Below, piece after piece: positions 1 through 9,875 of a stretch of DNA of 64,000 nt. Source of the DNA: Neoehrlichia mikurensis (GTDB lineage Bacteria; Pseudomonadota; Alphaproteobacteria; Rickettsiales; Anaplasmataceae); NCBI RefSeq assembly GCF_019186785.1, contig NZ_CP066557.1:62001-126000 (forward strand). Direction: 5' to 3'. The position numbers and the translations under genes were made by a program. How positions within the stretch are numbered: the first letter of the stretch is position 1; each line of letters begins with the position of its first letter. The notes under the pieces are model-generated. The model did no database searches and was not told the DNA's origin. It saw nothing but the letters and a program-made list of their open reading frames with translations.

Positions 1-686
1 ATGATATACAGGGCAAGCGTATAGGTATTCCTAAAGAATATCAACTAATCAAATGTCAAGAAGATATTAAAGAAGTATGGAAACAGAATATACAATTTTT
101 ACAAAACTGTGGTGCTGAAATTATTGACATAAGCTTACCTCATTCTAAATATTCACTACCCATATACTATATCATCGCATCATCAGAAGCATCTTCAAAC
201 CTTGCACGCTATGACGGAGTAAAATATGGAGCTAGAGTATCATCAGATAATTTAAATGATATGTATGAATTAACAAGAAGTCTAAACATAGGGCAAGAAG
301 CAAAAACAAGGATATTAATAGGAGCTTATGTCTTATCTTCTGGATACTATGATGCTTATTATGATAAAGCACAACGTATTCGACATTTGATTATGCAAGA
401 TTTTGTAAAAGCATTTGAACAAGTTGATTATATACTCACTTATGCCACTCCAAATGAAGCTTTTGCAATTGATGAAAAACCTGATGCTTTAAATATGTAC
501 GCAGAAGATATCTTCACTGTACCTATAAATTTAGCTGGACTTCCTGCAATATCTGTACCAGTTGGATTATCTAAAAATAAGCTACCTTTATCTCTACAAT
601 TAATTGGTAATTATTATGACGAAGGAGGTATACTTAATGTTGCCAATATAATCCAAAAATCTTACGTAAGAAATACACTAATATAA
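1..686 (+). CDS. gatA: Glutamyl-tRNA(Gln) amidotransferase subunit A, 3' part
   Basis: This is the C-terminal part of the amidase subunit of GatCAB, which converts Glu-tRNA(Gln) (and often Asp-tRNA(Asn)) to the amide form. The reading frame is open from base 3 at the window edge, beginning KRIGIPKEY, and runs to a stop at 684-686. About 227 residues are visible. Family features include the SSEASSNLARYDG segment, the 'GYYDAYYDKAQRIR' helix typical of GatA, and the late 'PINLAGLPAISVPVG' and 'LPLSLQLIG' strands. The catalytic Ser-Ser-Lys region lies upstream, outside the window. An internal ATG at 261 is not the real start, because the conserved frame continues upstream of it. The protein is expected to be cytosolic. 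The family call is firm; the gene is cut only by the window edge. Confidence 0.95.
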   Translation, partial: DIQGKRIGIPKEYQLIKCQEDIKEVWKQNIQFLQNCGAEIIDISLPHSKYSLPIYYIIASSEASSNLARYDGVKYGARVSSDNLNDMYELTRSLNIGQEAKTRILIGAYVLSSGYYDAYYDKAQRIRHLIMQDFVKAFEQVDYILTYATPNEAFAIDEKPDALNMYAEDIFTVPINLAGLPAISVPVGLSKNKLPLSLQLIGNYYDEGGILNVANIIQKSYVRNTLI

Positions 687-800
687 TAACAAAAGCTATA
701 TTAGGTTAATAGATAGAAAATAGCAACATGTATTCAAATATAAAGCTATGAATTTTAGCTATAAATAAAACTCAATTTATAAAAAATAATACAAACATAT

Positions 801-1085
801 TTGATATCACAATTTATTTTATATATAAATAATTTAAATAATATTAACACTTTCATTTGTCATGTTAAAACACTAGCAGTTAAAGCTTCTTTATTGGTAA
901 TAACAAATTTGAGTAATGATATAGCATATTCAATTGTAAAATATATAGCTTTACATTTATCTGATTTTCACAGAATAAGTGGAGCATTAAAAAATTTAAC
1001 AGCTAGTGATTTATCGCAAGAAAGTACTGCACCTATGCATGAAGGTACAAGACAATATTATAAGGAAGTAGGTATTATTAAGTAG
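801..1085 (+). pseudogene. Remnant of TAXI-family TRAP transporter solute receptor (C-terminal end)
   Basis: A 94-codon open stretch starting at a TTG reads like the last third of a TAXI-type TRAP periplasmic solute receptor. The 'YSIVKYIALHLSDFHRISGALKNLTASD' part matches the family helix in which a neighbouring ligand-binding domain ends. It is followed by the characteristic terminal 'APMHEGTRQYYKEVGII', which corresponds to the family's P-hHPGAxxYYxExG ending. There is no signal peptide and no N-terminal receptor lobes, and the region just upstream (690-800) has no matching frame. I read it as a decaying 3' remnant rather than a functional gene. The match to the family is from memory of its consensus. 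It could alternatively be a short expressed fragment. Confidence 0.6.
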
Positions 1086-1694
1086 CTTATCAAGTACTTA
1101 TAATAATTTGTGATATGAATCTTTTATTGAATCATAAATTTAATAGTGATGTGTTGATGAAAGATTGTTGTTGTGTGGATAAGGAAAGTTATATTATAAC
1201 TATAATATTATACTTAGAAGCTTATATAATGATTATTTTTAATAAATAGTGATGTAAGCCTATCCCTATCAATACAATATATAATATCCATTCAATATAG
1301 ATACAAAATTATAATGTACTAACAAAACTTACTTTTGAATATACATTTGCCAATTATTTATGTTATAAACTTCTATAATACTTTAACATTTAAAAAAACA
1401 TTATACTTCCATAATGACTTTTCCACATAACTTTTATAGCATAGGTTATATCGTATATTATACAACTTTCTTCAATATTGCTAAAGTTTAATATACAAAC
1501 ATTTTGCTCATTTATAAGACATATTAATGTTTAACAAAAATATTATATAATTAAAAAATAAGGTATATAAAAAACATTCTGCTTTTAATAATATCATATG
1601 TATAATCGCATATGCTTAATTTTTATATAGGGCTACATATCATCTTAACATTTTAAGTTAAATATCTCCATGATTAATATACTAAAAAATAGAA
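1086..1694. other. Non-coding gap
   Basis: About 600 bases between the TAXI remnant and the 3' end of prfB. It is AT-rich with stops in all frames. I see no RNA gene, no strong hairpin and no recognisable gene fragment. Confidence 0.5.
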
Positions 1695-2796
1695 TTACAA
1701 AGCTTTATTAGTTAATGCTGCTGTTATAAAATCATCTAGATTTCCATCTAAAACCGCACTCACATTACTACTTTCATATCCTGTTCTCAAATCTTTTATC
1801 ATTTGATATGGGTGCATAATATATGACCTAATTTGATTTCCCCATCCTATATCGCATTTTTTATTATGTACATCAGCCATTTTTCTTTCCTTTTCTTGCA
1901 ATCGCATTTCATATAAACGACTCTTCAACAAATTATAAGCTTCAGCACGATTCTGATGCTGAGACCTATTATTTTGACATTGAACTACTATTCCTAATGG
2001 AATATATGTAATACGTACCGCACTTTCTGTTTTATTAATATGTTGACCACCAGCTCCAGAAGCCCTATAAGTATCTATGCGTAAATCTTTTTCATTAATT
2101 TCTATAGTAATATTCTGATCCACTACCGGAAAAACTTCTACACTAGCAAAGCTTGTATGACGTTTAGCATTAGAATCAAAAGGAGATATTCGTACCAATC
2201 TATGTATACCACTTTCAGTCTTAGCCCATCCATAAGCATTATCTCCTTTAATTTTAATAAGAACAGACTTAATACCAATTTCTTCACCATTAAGTCTATT
2301 TACTATTTCAACAGTAAATTTATGATATATCTCTGCCCATCGTATATACATACGAAGTAACATATCAGCCCAATCATTACTTTCAGTTCCACCTGCTCCT
2401 GAATGAATTTCTAAAAAACAATCGTTATAATCTGCTTCTTCAGAAAATAAACATTCTGCTTTTTTTTGATAGATCTGCCTTTTAAGTTTTACAAGATTTT
2501 TTTCAATCTCACAAAGAAAATCATCATCATCAGTAACAATATTTAAAATTTCAAGATAATCATTATATTCCTTTTCAAGATCATAAAAAGAACTTAATGT
2601 TTTTTGAATTTTTGACTTTTTTTGCAACACATTCCGTGCTGCATTGCTATCATCCCATAAAGAGTCACTAGCGCACTGTGCTTCAAGTGCTTCTAAAGAC
2701 TTTTTAAGGTTAACAATGTCAAAGATAGTCCTTAATTAATTGTAATACCCTACCTAATTGTAAAACATCCTCTATAATACCAAATTTTGTACTCAT
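1695..2796 (-). CDS. prfB: Peptide chain release factor 2 with +1 programmed frameshift
   Basis: RF2 terminates translation at UGA and UAA. The main frame (2630 down to 1695) carries the peptidyl-tRNA hydrolysis motif in 'SGAGGQHINKTESAVR' and the 'HSGAGGTESNDWADML' segment. It lacks the first ~55 residues in frame. These are supplied by an upstream frame starting at ATG 2796 with 25 codons, which then meets an in-frame TGA at 2719-2721. The slip site reads TAT CTT TGA C, the same as in the well-known E. coli prfB, with an AAGGA Shine-Dalgarno-like stretch just before it. A +1 shift at CTT continues as DIVNLKKSLEALEAQ into the main frame. The total is about 366 residues, normal for RF2. Low RF2 should favour the shift, giving autoregulation. 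The frameshift is seen directly; the regulatory logic is established for the family. Confidence 0.95.
2719..2732 (-). promoter_or_regulatory. RF2 +1 programmed frameshift site
   Basis: Read on the minus strand this is AAGGAC TAT CTT TGA: a Shine-Dalgarno-like AAGGA a few bases before CTT TGA C. The zero-frame stop is TGA at 2719-2721. The ribosome is expected to slip one base forward at CTT when RF2 is scarce. Confidence 0.9.
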
Positions 2797-3222
2797 AACT
2801 AGTTATTCAACCTTCGACATAAATTTATTCAAAATAATATATAATAAGAATAGGCATAATAAAACCTTTAACATAAAAACCATTATTGTATAATGTATTA
2901 ATACTACCAAAATATACATAAAAATCAAGTTACAAAAAAAATACATAGATATTTATATTAAAATTTAGTTACTTCAATAGTTATTTTAGTATAAAAAAGT
3001 TAATATTATTGCATTACTTAGTAATTATAATGTTTTTAAAAGAATTTTAAAATATTTAACAGTACCCATAACCGCAATTTTGTTTTTTAAATAGAATTTC
3101 AAAACTAATCCTAATATAAAAAAATATTAATAGGCAGATTAAATTAAAAAACACATTTTGCTATCATAAAATAAAATTTTATAATATACTTATGATTAAG
3201 TATGCTTGCATACAATATCTAC
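2797..3222. other. Non-coding gap upstream of prfB
   Basis: About 425 bases, very AT-rich, between the prfB start and the 3' end of the yebC gene, both on the minus strand. It presumably holds the prfB promoter. I could not pick one unambiguous box and see no other gene. Confidence 0.4.
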
Positions 3223-3966
3223 TTAAAAAGCAAAATTTCCTTTAACATATTGAACATCATCATTATCTTCTAGTGTATGAATTAAATTTTTAATTTTTAT
3301 CTGTAGATCTAAGTTCTGTATTTTTATTAATTCTTTAGGCCTCCATGATAGCTTAGCAATTTCAGCATCAAAGAATTTCTTAGATAAATTATCTCTAATA
3401 TTCCCAAAATCATTAACATTACAAATAACATAATATAGCTTTTCTTGATTATCATTTACTATATGCTCCTCTATATCATTAGCGTTTAATTCAAGCGCAA
3501 TATTAAAAAAATCATTAAAATTATTAATAGATTCAGATTTATAAGCAATAATACCAACATGATCAAATAGAAAACTTACACTACCGCTTTCTCCTAATTT
3601 ACCATTACATTTTAAAAAAATATGCCTTAACTCAGCTGCAGTACGATTACGATTATTAGTAACAGCATGAACAATTATTGCAATTCCTCCTGGTCCATAA
3701 CCTTCATAGGTTACTTCTTCATAATTATCATCAACTGCATTACCAGAAGCACTTTTTATTGCCGCTTCAATCCTATCTTTTGGCAAATTTTCCTTCTTAG
3801 CAGCAGAAATTGCTGATCTTAACATTGGATTAAATTCTGGATCTGGTAACCCTTTTCTCGCTGCTACAATTATTTCTCTTGTTAATTTTGTAAACCTCTT
3901 AGCACGCTTAACATCTTGTACACCTTTTCTATGTTTTATATTCGCAAATTGTGAATGACCAGCCAT
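3223..3966 (-). CDS. YebC/PmpR-family DNA-binding protein
   Basis: A member of the YebC/TACO1 family, cytosolic proteins annotated as transcriptional regulators and, in mitochondria and some bacteria, as translation factors that help at proline stretches. The family opening MAGHSQFANIKHRKGVQD is present, followed by the 'KLTREIIVAARKG' helix, 'NPMLRSAISAAKKENLPKDRIEAAI' and the central 'YEGYGPGGIAIIVHAVTNNRNRTAAELRHIF' domain. Length is 247 residues, normal. I place the start at the ATG at 3966, because the upstream TTG at 3978 would add only MGYY, and TTGGGG just before the ATG can serve as ribosome binding site. The gene stands alone with long gaps on both sides. Confidence 0.93.
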   Translation of the reverse strand: MAGHSQFANIKHRKGVQDVKRAKRFTKLTREIIVAARKGLPDPEFNPMLRSAISAAKKENLPKDRIEAAIKSASGNAVDDNYEEVTYEGYGPGGIAIIVHAVTNNRNRTAAELRHIFLKCNGKLGESGSVSFLFDHVGIIAYKSESINNFNDFFNIALELNANDIEEHIVNDNQEKLYYVICNVNDFGNIRDNLSKKFFDAEIAKLSWRPKELIKIQNLDLQIKIKNLIHTLEDNDDVQYVKGNFAF

Positions 3967-4539
3967 ATAATACCCCAAAAATTAACTTTAGCCAATAATC
4001 ACCCTCATTTTATTTTCTTACATTTTTTACACATCAATCAAAAAATATCCTATAAGCACACTTACATCCTGCTTACATTATTAGTTTTTATCATTTTAAA
4101 ATTAAATTAACAACATGTATAACTATATATCAAAAAATACTTTTTATAATAAAAAAATCATAATTAAAGCAACAACTTGATATATATCACTAACTTATTA
4201 ATAATATTATCATAAAATCATATAAAAATTTATAATAAAAAAACTTTCCGACTTTAGTGACATAGTAAAAATTCAATTGCTATATAAAGTCAATATATCA
4301 TTTTAATTAGTATTGTCAAATTACTACAACTATGTTATCCTTTTAAGCTTAGAGAATAATCTTCATTGCCCTTTCCTTAATTATTACAACGCAGTAAATT
4401 TTATTTCTTCTTTCAGAATATTTTTTATATATTAAATGCCAAAGTATTTTTCTAAGATAAATAATAATTACTCTATTGATTTAATATAAAATTAACAATG
4501 AAAACTAATAAAACACACATTAACACAATGTTTGTGTAT
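3967..4539. other. Non-coding gap
   Basis: About 570 bases with stops in all frames between two minus-strand genes. No RNA gene or clear repeat seen. Confidence 0.4.
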
Positions 4540-5856
4540 TTATATACTACCCTTACTTAATTGTAATCTACTTATGCTAGTTACTTCTTCTTTTACAAGT
4601 CCTATAATATAACTATTTAATAATTTACTATATTTTTTACTAACTTCATTTCTTGCAGCATAAATAATTTGATTAATATTATCGTTTAGATTGTGCTTAG
4701 TAATAAAATTACTTAAAATATCATATCCTATTTTCACTTCATTCGTCACATATAATGTTCTTAAATCCTTAAATTTATTTTCATTATACTTCTTACATTT
4801 TTCAATATAAGAATGTAATGCTATCATCAATTTTGACTGAGTATTATTATAAAGCAAAGATTTCTTGATTAAACAGCTCGTTTTATTATTCAAAGTATCA
4901 AAGTAACATGCTATAATATCTTCATCGCCAATTTGTAAATCAAGTTTCTTGATATATTCTTCTTTATGTAATATTTCATGCAAATTTGTATATTCACATG
5001 ACCTTTTTATTATTAAATCCATAATATCTTTTATCAAGATCTTCAAATCATTGTTGGTCAATTTATTAAAATCATGTTCTTGTAAATATCTTAAAGCATC
5101 ACACAAATTATCTCTTAATTTATCAGATAATAAATTGCGAATTTTGCTACTACATGGAAAATTTTTTAATATATACAATAATCTATTATTTAAATAATAA
5201 TTATTACAATTCTCTGATAAATACTTCTCTAATAACCATATATGAATTGATTTTTCATCTACACAAAAATCTAACAATTTTTTTAATTCATCAATCGATA
5301 AAATAATAGATTTGAGGTGCAAAATATTATACCTTATAAATTTTTTTTCCTTAATATTTATTATTATGTTAGGTTTTGCATGCAAAGAGGTAAATGGCAT
5401 AATTCTTTCTTTTATGCTTCCAGGCTTACTAATAAAATATATTTTAATTTGAGCATTAATACTATTTACCGGATTATTTATATAATCTTGAATTAGTATT
5501 TGTCTATCAGCATTATCTGTCGTATATCCACTTATTACTTTTTTATCTAATGTCACTTGCAACATTGAGCAAGCATTACAAGAATGTTCCTTATTATAAA
5601 TTTCAATCTTTAATAAAGGGGCATCCAGTATAAATGATTCTTTATGATTTTTCAAAAAAACATTAATCTTTCTATGAAAAAACATACAATAAATTCGTAG
5701 CAATATTAATGTTAAAATACTAACAGAAAAAATGCACACTAACATAGCACGTTTTCTGTCTTGTGTCGTTCTAGATTCAATAATAATTTCTGATCCTACT
5801 ATAAAAGCTAATAAATTACTTATACAAATAGCACCTTGCTTATTAATCATCCTCAT
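4540..5856 (-). CDS. Unrecognised membrane-anchored protein, 438 aa
   Basis: I do not recognise this gene. The protein has two hydrophobic segments near the N terminus (roughly residues 8-24 and 38-60, the latter rich in I/L/V). These are separated by a short polar stretch with ESRTTQDRKR, so the long remainder should sit on one side of the inner membrane. The rest is polar, Lys/Asn/Leu-rich and probably helical. One cysteine pair, HSCNACSM, lies near residue 95. The start at 5856 has GAGG eight bases upstream; the ATG at 5850 is the alternative. It stands alone, with large gaps either side. Its plan (N-terminal membrane hairpin, then a long helical body) resembles the 554-residue gene at 7534. 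This is probably a lineage-restricted protein; no function is inferred. Confidence 0.75.
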   Translation of the reverse strand: MRMINKQGAICISNLLAFIVGSEIIIESRTTQDRKRAMLVCIFSVSILTLILLRIYCMFFHRKINVFLKNHKESFILDAPLLKIEIYNKEHSCNACSMLQVTLDKKVISGYTTDNADRQILIQDYINNPVNSINAQIKIYFISKPGSIKERIMPFTSLHAKPNIIINIKEKKFIRYNILHLKSIILSIDELKKLLDFCVDEKSIHIWLLEKYLSENCNNYYLNNRLLYILKNFPCSSKIRNLLSDKLRDNLCDALRYLQEHDFNKLTNNDLKILIKDIMDLIIKRSCEYTNLHEILHKEEYIKKLDLQIGDEDIIACYFDTLNNKTSCLIKKSLLYNNTQSKLMIALHSYIEKCKKYNENKFKDLRTLYVTNEVKIGYDILSNFITKHNLNDNINQIIYAARNEVSKKYSKLLNSYIIGLVKEEVTSISRLQLSKGSI

Positions 5857-6645
5857 TACTTTTACCTCAAGATCAATTTAAGCACGGTAGGTTAACAACT
5901 AATTATAAAATATATATTAAAAAAGAATTATTTATAACATGATAAATATTTTTATTATTAATATAATTCAGATTTCTAATACAATGATCAACAATGTCTT
6001 GTTACTTAAATTATTATATAAATTTTTTAAGATTTATATAATCTATTACATATATAGGGATTAGATAAAATATAAAAACACTATTAAGTACATAATATTA
6101 ATAAAGTAATAATCATATATACTAGGTAATTGTTTTACATTTCATGAAAAAGCTGTATTTTCTTAAAAAAATTATTTCTTATCTATATAACTTTATACAT
6201 AATAAAGATTAGTACATATATGAAAAATATAAATTAAGAAATTAATTTTATATTAACAAAGGAAGTGCTACTTATGATTTAATCAAAATAATTTATATTT
6301 TAAGAAAATCCTTCAAACATTGAATCATGTCTTCTAAAAAATCATAGTGATTTACATTAATAAAATTCGTAATTTCATCAAAATTTATATATTAATTAGT
6401 TATTATATCTTAAATATTTATTAAAGATTCATAAAAATAATATATAATAAATTTAAGACTAAGTAATAATAACTCAATTATAAAAATTAGCTTTATAGAC
6501 ATAAAAAATTATCAGCAATATATTATAATTAATACTTTTTTTTAAGATTATAATGTCTATATTAAAAAATTTTAGTAAATTAAAGTATACTTTTACTTTT
6601 TAATTTGCTATAATCTAACTTTATAATTATTAATATACATTTAAT
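5857..6645. other. Long non-coding gap with a possible coding remnant
   Basis: About 790 bases between divergent genes, so promoters for both should lie here. On the minus strand around 6385-6293 there is a short open stretch of about 30 codons ending FLEDMIQCLKDFLKI and a stop. It is preceded by a stop and has no start, so it could be the tail of a lost gene. I could not assign it. The rest shows nothing recognisable. Confidence 0.3.
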
Positions 6646-7323
6646 ATGCCCAACAAAACAAGTAACGCACAATCTGATATACTTCAAATATCCAAAATGC
6701 CAATAATACCAATAAATAATTCAATGGTAACTATGATGTTATCTAGCATATGCTTGATTGGAATAATTGGATCAACATGTATGCTACATAAGTATCTTAA
6801 GAGTAATCCTTTTTATATAACACTATGCTCAATAACATTAACTGCTTTTCTAATGCTTTTAATGTCTTTTATTATGTATACAGTTCAAAATATAGCCAGT
6901 CAAAAAGAAGAAAAATCTATAAAAGCAACTCTTACGGATGCTTCAACCGTACCTAGTGATGCCACAAACTCAACTAAAACTCAAAAAAATAATATGTCAT
7001 CAAATGCATCAGTTACAAATACTAAAGACACTAAAGATGCTAAAAAAAGCAATGCTCAAAAATCACTATGTGCAACTACATTATCAGCTTTTATATTTTC
7101 TATGACATGTTTTACACTTGGACTATATTGCTTTACACAATCCTTAAAGTACTTCAAAAGTAATGAACTACCTATTAATAACATACATTTATTAATTATC
7201 TTCATAACAATTTCTATGGTTGCTGGTGTTCATTCAATCATATCTTTGTTTTTCAATGATGAAATTCACTCCTTAAATAATATTACAACAGAAAATCATA
7301 ATGTACATGCAGTACAAAAATAA
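6646..7323 (+). CDS. Unrecognised four-helix membrane protein
   Basis: I do not recognise this 225-residue protein. It has four hydrophobic segments in two pairs (about 28-45, 55-80, 148-170 and 182-202). A ~60-residue Ser/Thr/Asn/Lys-rich linker with hardly any hydrophobic residues (TKTQKNNMSSN, NTKDTKDAKKSN) separates the pairs. The two halves look alike: HKYLKSNPF follows the first helix and LKYFKSNEL follows the third. This suggests an internal duplication of a helical hairpin. It is followed after 210 bases by another membrane gene on the same strand, with two hairpins between. It is likely an inner-membrane protein of this lineage; function unknown. Confidence 0.75.
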   Translation: MPNKTSNAQSDILQISKMPIIPINNSMVTMMLSSICLIGIIGSTCMLHKYLKSNPFYITLCSITLTAFLMLLMSFIMYTVQNIASQKEEKSIKATLTDASTVPSDATNSTKTQKNNMSSNASVTNTKDTKDAKKSNAQKSLCATTLSAFIFSMTCFTLGLYCFTQSLKYFKSNELPINNIHLLIIFITISMVAGVHSIISLFFNDEIHSLNNITTENHNVHAVQK

Positions 7324-7343
7324 GTGCAAATCTTTTATTGCAC
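7324..7343 (+). terminator. Small hairpin after the 6646 gene
   Basis: GTGCAA (7324-7329) pairs with TTGCAC (7338-7343) across an 8-base loop, immediately after the stop codon. It is a weak candidate for transcript end or 3' protection. Confidence 0.35.
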
Positions 7344-7364
7344 CGTAATTTATTATACTTGCAA

Positions 7365-7407
7365 AAGATCCCTTATATCTAGTATTTTTCTTTATATAAA
7401 GGATCTT
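7365..7407 (+). terminator. Strong hairpin, possible terminator
   Basis: AAGATCC (7365-7371) plus TTATAT (7373-7378) pair with ATATAA (7394-7399) plus GGATCTT (7401-7407), with one C/A mismatch between the two stems. There are about 13 paired bases in an AT-rich background. No clean T-run follows, so it may be a terminator or an RNA-stabilising element. Confidence 0.5.
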
Positions 7408-7533
7408 CATGCATATATAAATCAAAATTTAAAAAGTATTAAACACCAATATTAAAAATATTATTAAATTTAAAGTTGAAAAATCATTAAGTAATATATA
7501 TATATAATACTGATATAACTAAGTATAGTTGTT

Positions 7534-9198
7534 ATGCCTCATCCTATATTAATTATGAGCGCTTTAAATGCTGCAGCTTCAGTGTTATGTATTATTACAC
7601 TAGCATCAGGGTCACGTACTTGTAGTAAAGCTAACATAATTATGGGTGTTACTTTATTATTCGTTAGTGCAGCTATAATTTATGCATTTACTATTATATG
7701 TTATAAAGCATTTACAATGTTAAAGAACAAAACGCTTACTAAGAAATTATCAGATAAGGAAGTATTAGCAGAGCTACAAAAAAGTCATTCTCTACTTATT
7801 ATAGACCCAATATATACAGCAACAGATCAAAATTTAAATAATTTAATTAAAGAAAATAAAATAGAAGTAATAAAAGTCATAAAAACAGGACAACAAGGTC
7901 ATAGGTTAATTGCTTACTTCTTATCAGAAGGAAAGAAAGAATTTCCATGTAAGGTAATTTTTCAAAATGTCTCTATGACATCACTAAAAGAAATAATAGC
8001 ATATAAACAAGTCGGTAAATTATGTTTTACAGCACATAAAAAATTTCTTAAAAACAGTAATCCTGAACAATTATCACAAATAATAATACAAATTACAAAA
8101 TATAACAGTGAATACAGAGCCTTTAGGAAGGGCGTTAAATCATATTATCCTATCCGTGGGCTTCTTGCATGTAATGCTACTTTATACTATGATAATGAAG
8201 TAGAATGTAATATAATGGCTCATGTTGATAAGGAAAGCCATAGCCAATCGAATGGTGTATTATCTAATTACAAAAAAATTATTGCTCCTTCTCACACTTT
8301 TAAGATATTTTATCATTTTGACAAGGAAAGCCATAGCCAATTAAATGATATATTATCAGTACCTGCCACTAATCACTCATTAAATAGTTATAGAAATATT
8401 GCTTCTATATTATTTGATAAATATATTAATAATATAAAGAAAGGCATAAATCTTAATAAGGCATGTCTCATATGTAAAGAATATAGGTGGCTTATATTAC
8501 ATCAAGATACAGTACTGATAAATGATTTAATAAAAAATTGTGATTTTCCGCAATCTATGCTTAATGTGATATATCAAAATTTATTTGTTGATGCATTGTC
8601 CTTATATTTTGACCAAAACTTACAATATAGTAAGCTATATAATATAATGAATTACAATATAGATATACATAATAACACACAAAAAATTAGTCATTTAATA
8701 CAACAGGAATTACAAAATAATGAGGAATTTGCTTTAGCAGTTATAATTGCTACTAGCAATAATAAGCACTTATCTCAAAATTCAAGATATCTTAACACAA
8801 ATACCGCGCTATCAATGCTATTAAGTAATCATAACAAAGAACTACAATCTCAAATACAACAATTTTTCAGTGTTAACGTTACATTACCTAATAATAAAGA
8901 TCTATCTCATGCATCTCGTATAATTCAGCATTTTATACAAGGAAAATTTGTTCGTCAATATTCCGATTATTATAACTTTAAAGAAATGCCAGTGTCTTAC
9001 TTTATACAAGAGATACAAGTTTTAGTATCAAATTATTTAAAAAACTTCCTATTTCATTACATAGCAGAAATAGCAATTAATAGACATCTAGACAATCCTA
9101 CTGTGCAACTTAATATAAACGAAAATATAAAAATTATACAAGATACAGATGGGTTATTTATAAAAGAGCATTCTCCAAACTATATTTCATTGCATTGA
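7534..9198 (+). CDS. Unrecognised membrane-anchored protein, 554 aa
   Basis: I do not recognise this gene. Two hydrophobic helices near the N terminus (about residues 4-25 and 34-58) are followed by a long, polar, helix-prone body. Within it a short segment is present twice, 31 codons apart: DKESHSQSNGVLS at about residue 232 and DKESHSQLNDILS at about residue 263. The two copies are nearly identical in DNA (8227-8264 and 8320-8357), so they are a recent internal duplication. The protein shares a general plan with the 438-residue gene at 4540 and lies downstream of another unknown membrane gene. No signal peptide cleavage site is evident. No function is proposed. Confidence 0.75.
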   Translation: MPHPILIMSALNAAASVLCIITLASGSRTCSKANIIMGVTLLFVSAAIIYAFTIICYKAFTMLKNKTLTKKLSDKEVLAELQKSHSLLIIDPIYTATDQNLNNLIKENKIEVIKVIKTGQQGHRLIAYFLSEGKKEFPCKVIFQNVSMTSLKEIIAYKQVGKLCFTAHKKFLKNSNPEQLSQIIIQITKYNSEYRAFRKGVKSYYPIRGLLACNATLYYDNEVECNIMAHVDKESHSQSNGVLSNYKKIIAPSHTFKIFYHFDKESHSQLNDILSVPATNHSLNSYRNIASILFDKYINNIKKGINLNKACLICKEYRWLILHQDTVLINDLIKNCDFPQSMLNVIYQNLFVDALSLYFDQNLQYSKLYNIMNYNIDIHNNTQKISHLIQQELQNNEEFALAVIIATSNNKHLSQNSRYLNTNTALSMLLSNHNKELQSQIQQFFSVNVTLPNNKDLSHASRIIQHFIQGKFVRQYSDYYNFKEMPVSYFIQEIQVLVSNYLKNFLFHYIAEIAINRHLDNPTVQLNINENIKIIQDTDGLFIKEHSPNYISLH

Positions 9199-9241
9199 TA
9201 AAAAATTTATAGCATTATTACAAGAGTATTAGTTACAAATT

Positions 9242-9577
9242 ATGCAGTTTTATAAAAAAATACCTGGTTATAAAAAGCTTAACATTACAGTTGAAAATTT
9301 TATTTTAACAAAATGTAATGAGTATAATATTAGTAAAACAGAAATGCGTATTCTACTTAATTGGAGTAATATCGTAGGTAAAGATATAGCACAGATTTCC
9401 CGTCCAGAAAAATTATCATTTCTGCAAAATAGCAACTCTGGAACTTTACATCTTATTGTTAATCATGGAGGTAACGCTATTCATATTCAATATGCAATAC
9501 CAATAATTATAGAAAAAATATCAGTATATCTTGGATTCAAGGCCGTATTTAATATCAAAATAAAACAAAAAATTTAA
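9242..9577 (+). CDS. DciA/DUF721-like protein
   Basis: A 111-residue protein that fits the DUF721 family, whose best-known branch, DciA, helps load the replicative helicase DnaB. Visible features are the central 'LLNWSNIVGKDIAQISRPEKLSFLQ' segment, which matches the family's W..IVG..iA..s.P..l consensus, then 'GTLHLIVNHGGNAIHIQYAIPIIIEKIS' and a terminal strand ending FNIKIKQKI. Length is typical of short alphaproteobacterial members. It lies 43 bases after the 554-residue gene on the same strand and may share its transcript. The family call rests on the consensus from memory. A helicase-loading role is inferred from the family only. Confidence 0.75.
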   Translation: MQFYKKIPGYKKLNITVENFILTKCNEYNISKTEMRILLNWSNIVGKDIAQISRPEKLSFLQNSNSGTLHLIVNHGGNAIHIQYAIPIIIEKISVYLGFKAVFNIKIKQKI

Positions 9578-9725
9578 TATAACATAATACCTCATATACT
9601 ATATTAAAATCTGCATATACTAATAAGTACCTATCGTATAAACAATAATACAAATTACTTCTATTGATTAAATAAAATTATAAATATATTATTTATAATT
9701 AAAACTATTTTTTTTATTTTACAAA

Positions 9726-9767
9726 TATGATACTTATGATGTTCTATTGTCCATCATCAATATCATA
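9726..9767. terminator. Hairpin between convergent genes
   Basis: TATGAT and ATGATG (9726-9731, 9736-9741) pair with CATCAT and ATCATA (9752-9757, 9762-9767), with a symmetric 4x4 internal loop. It lies between the convergent DUF721 gene and lepA, where a shared transcript end is expected. The flanks are T-rich on the left and A-rich on the right, so it has no proper U-tract in either direction. Confidence 0.4.
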
Positions 9768-9875
9768 AAAAAATAACTATTAATAAAAAAATTTGTAAAA
9801 TTAAAGCATAGTTTCTTACATTACAATAAAACTTATTACAGTATACTTTGATAATAAGCAAAGAATACATTTATG

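Noticed and set aside
1086..1694. Possible replication origin in an AT-rich gap
   Set aside because: No DnaA-box cluster and no typical origin genes nearby; high A+T is general here.
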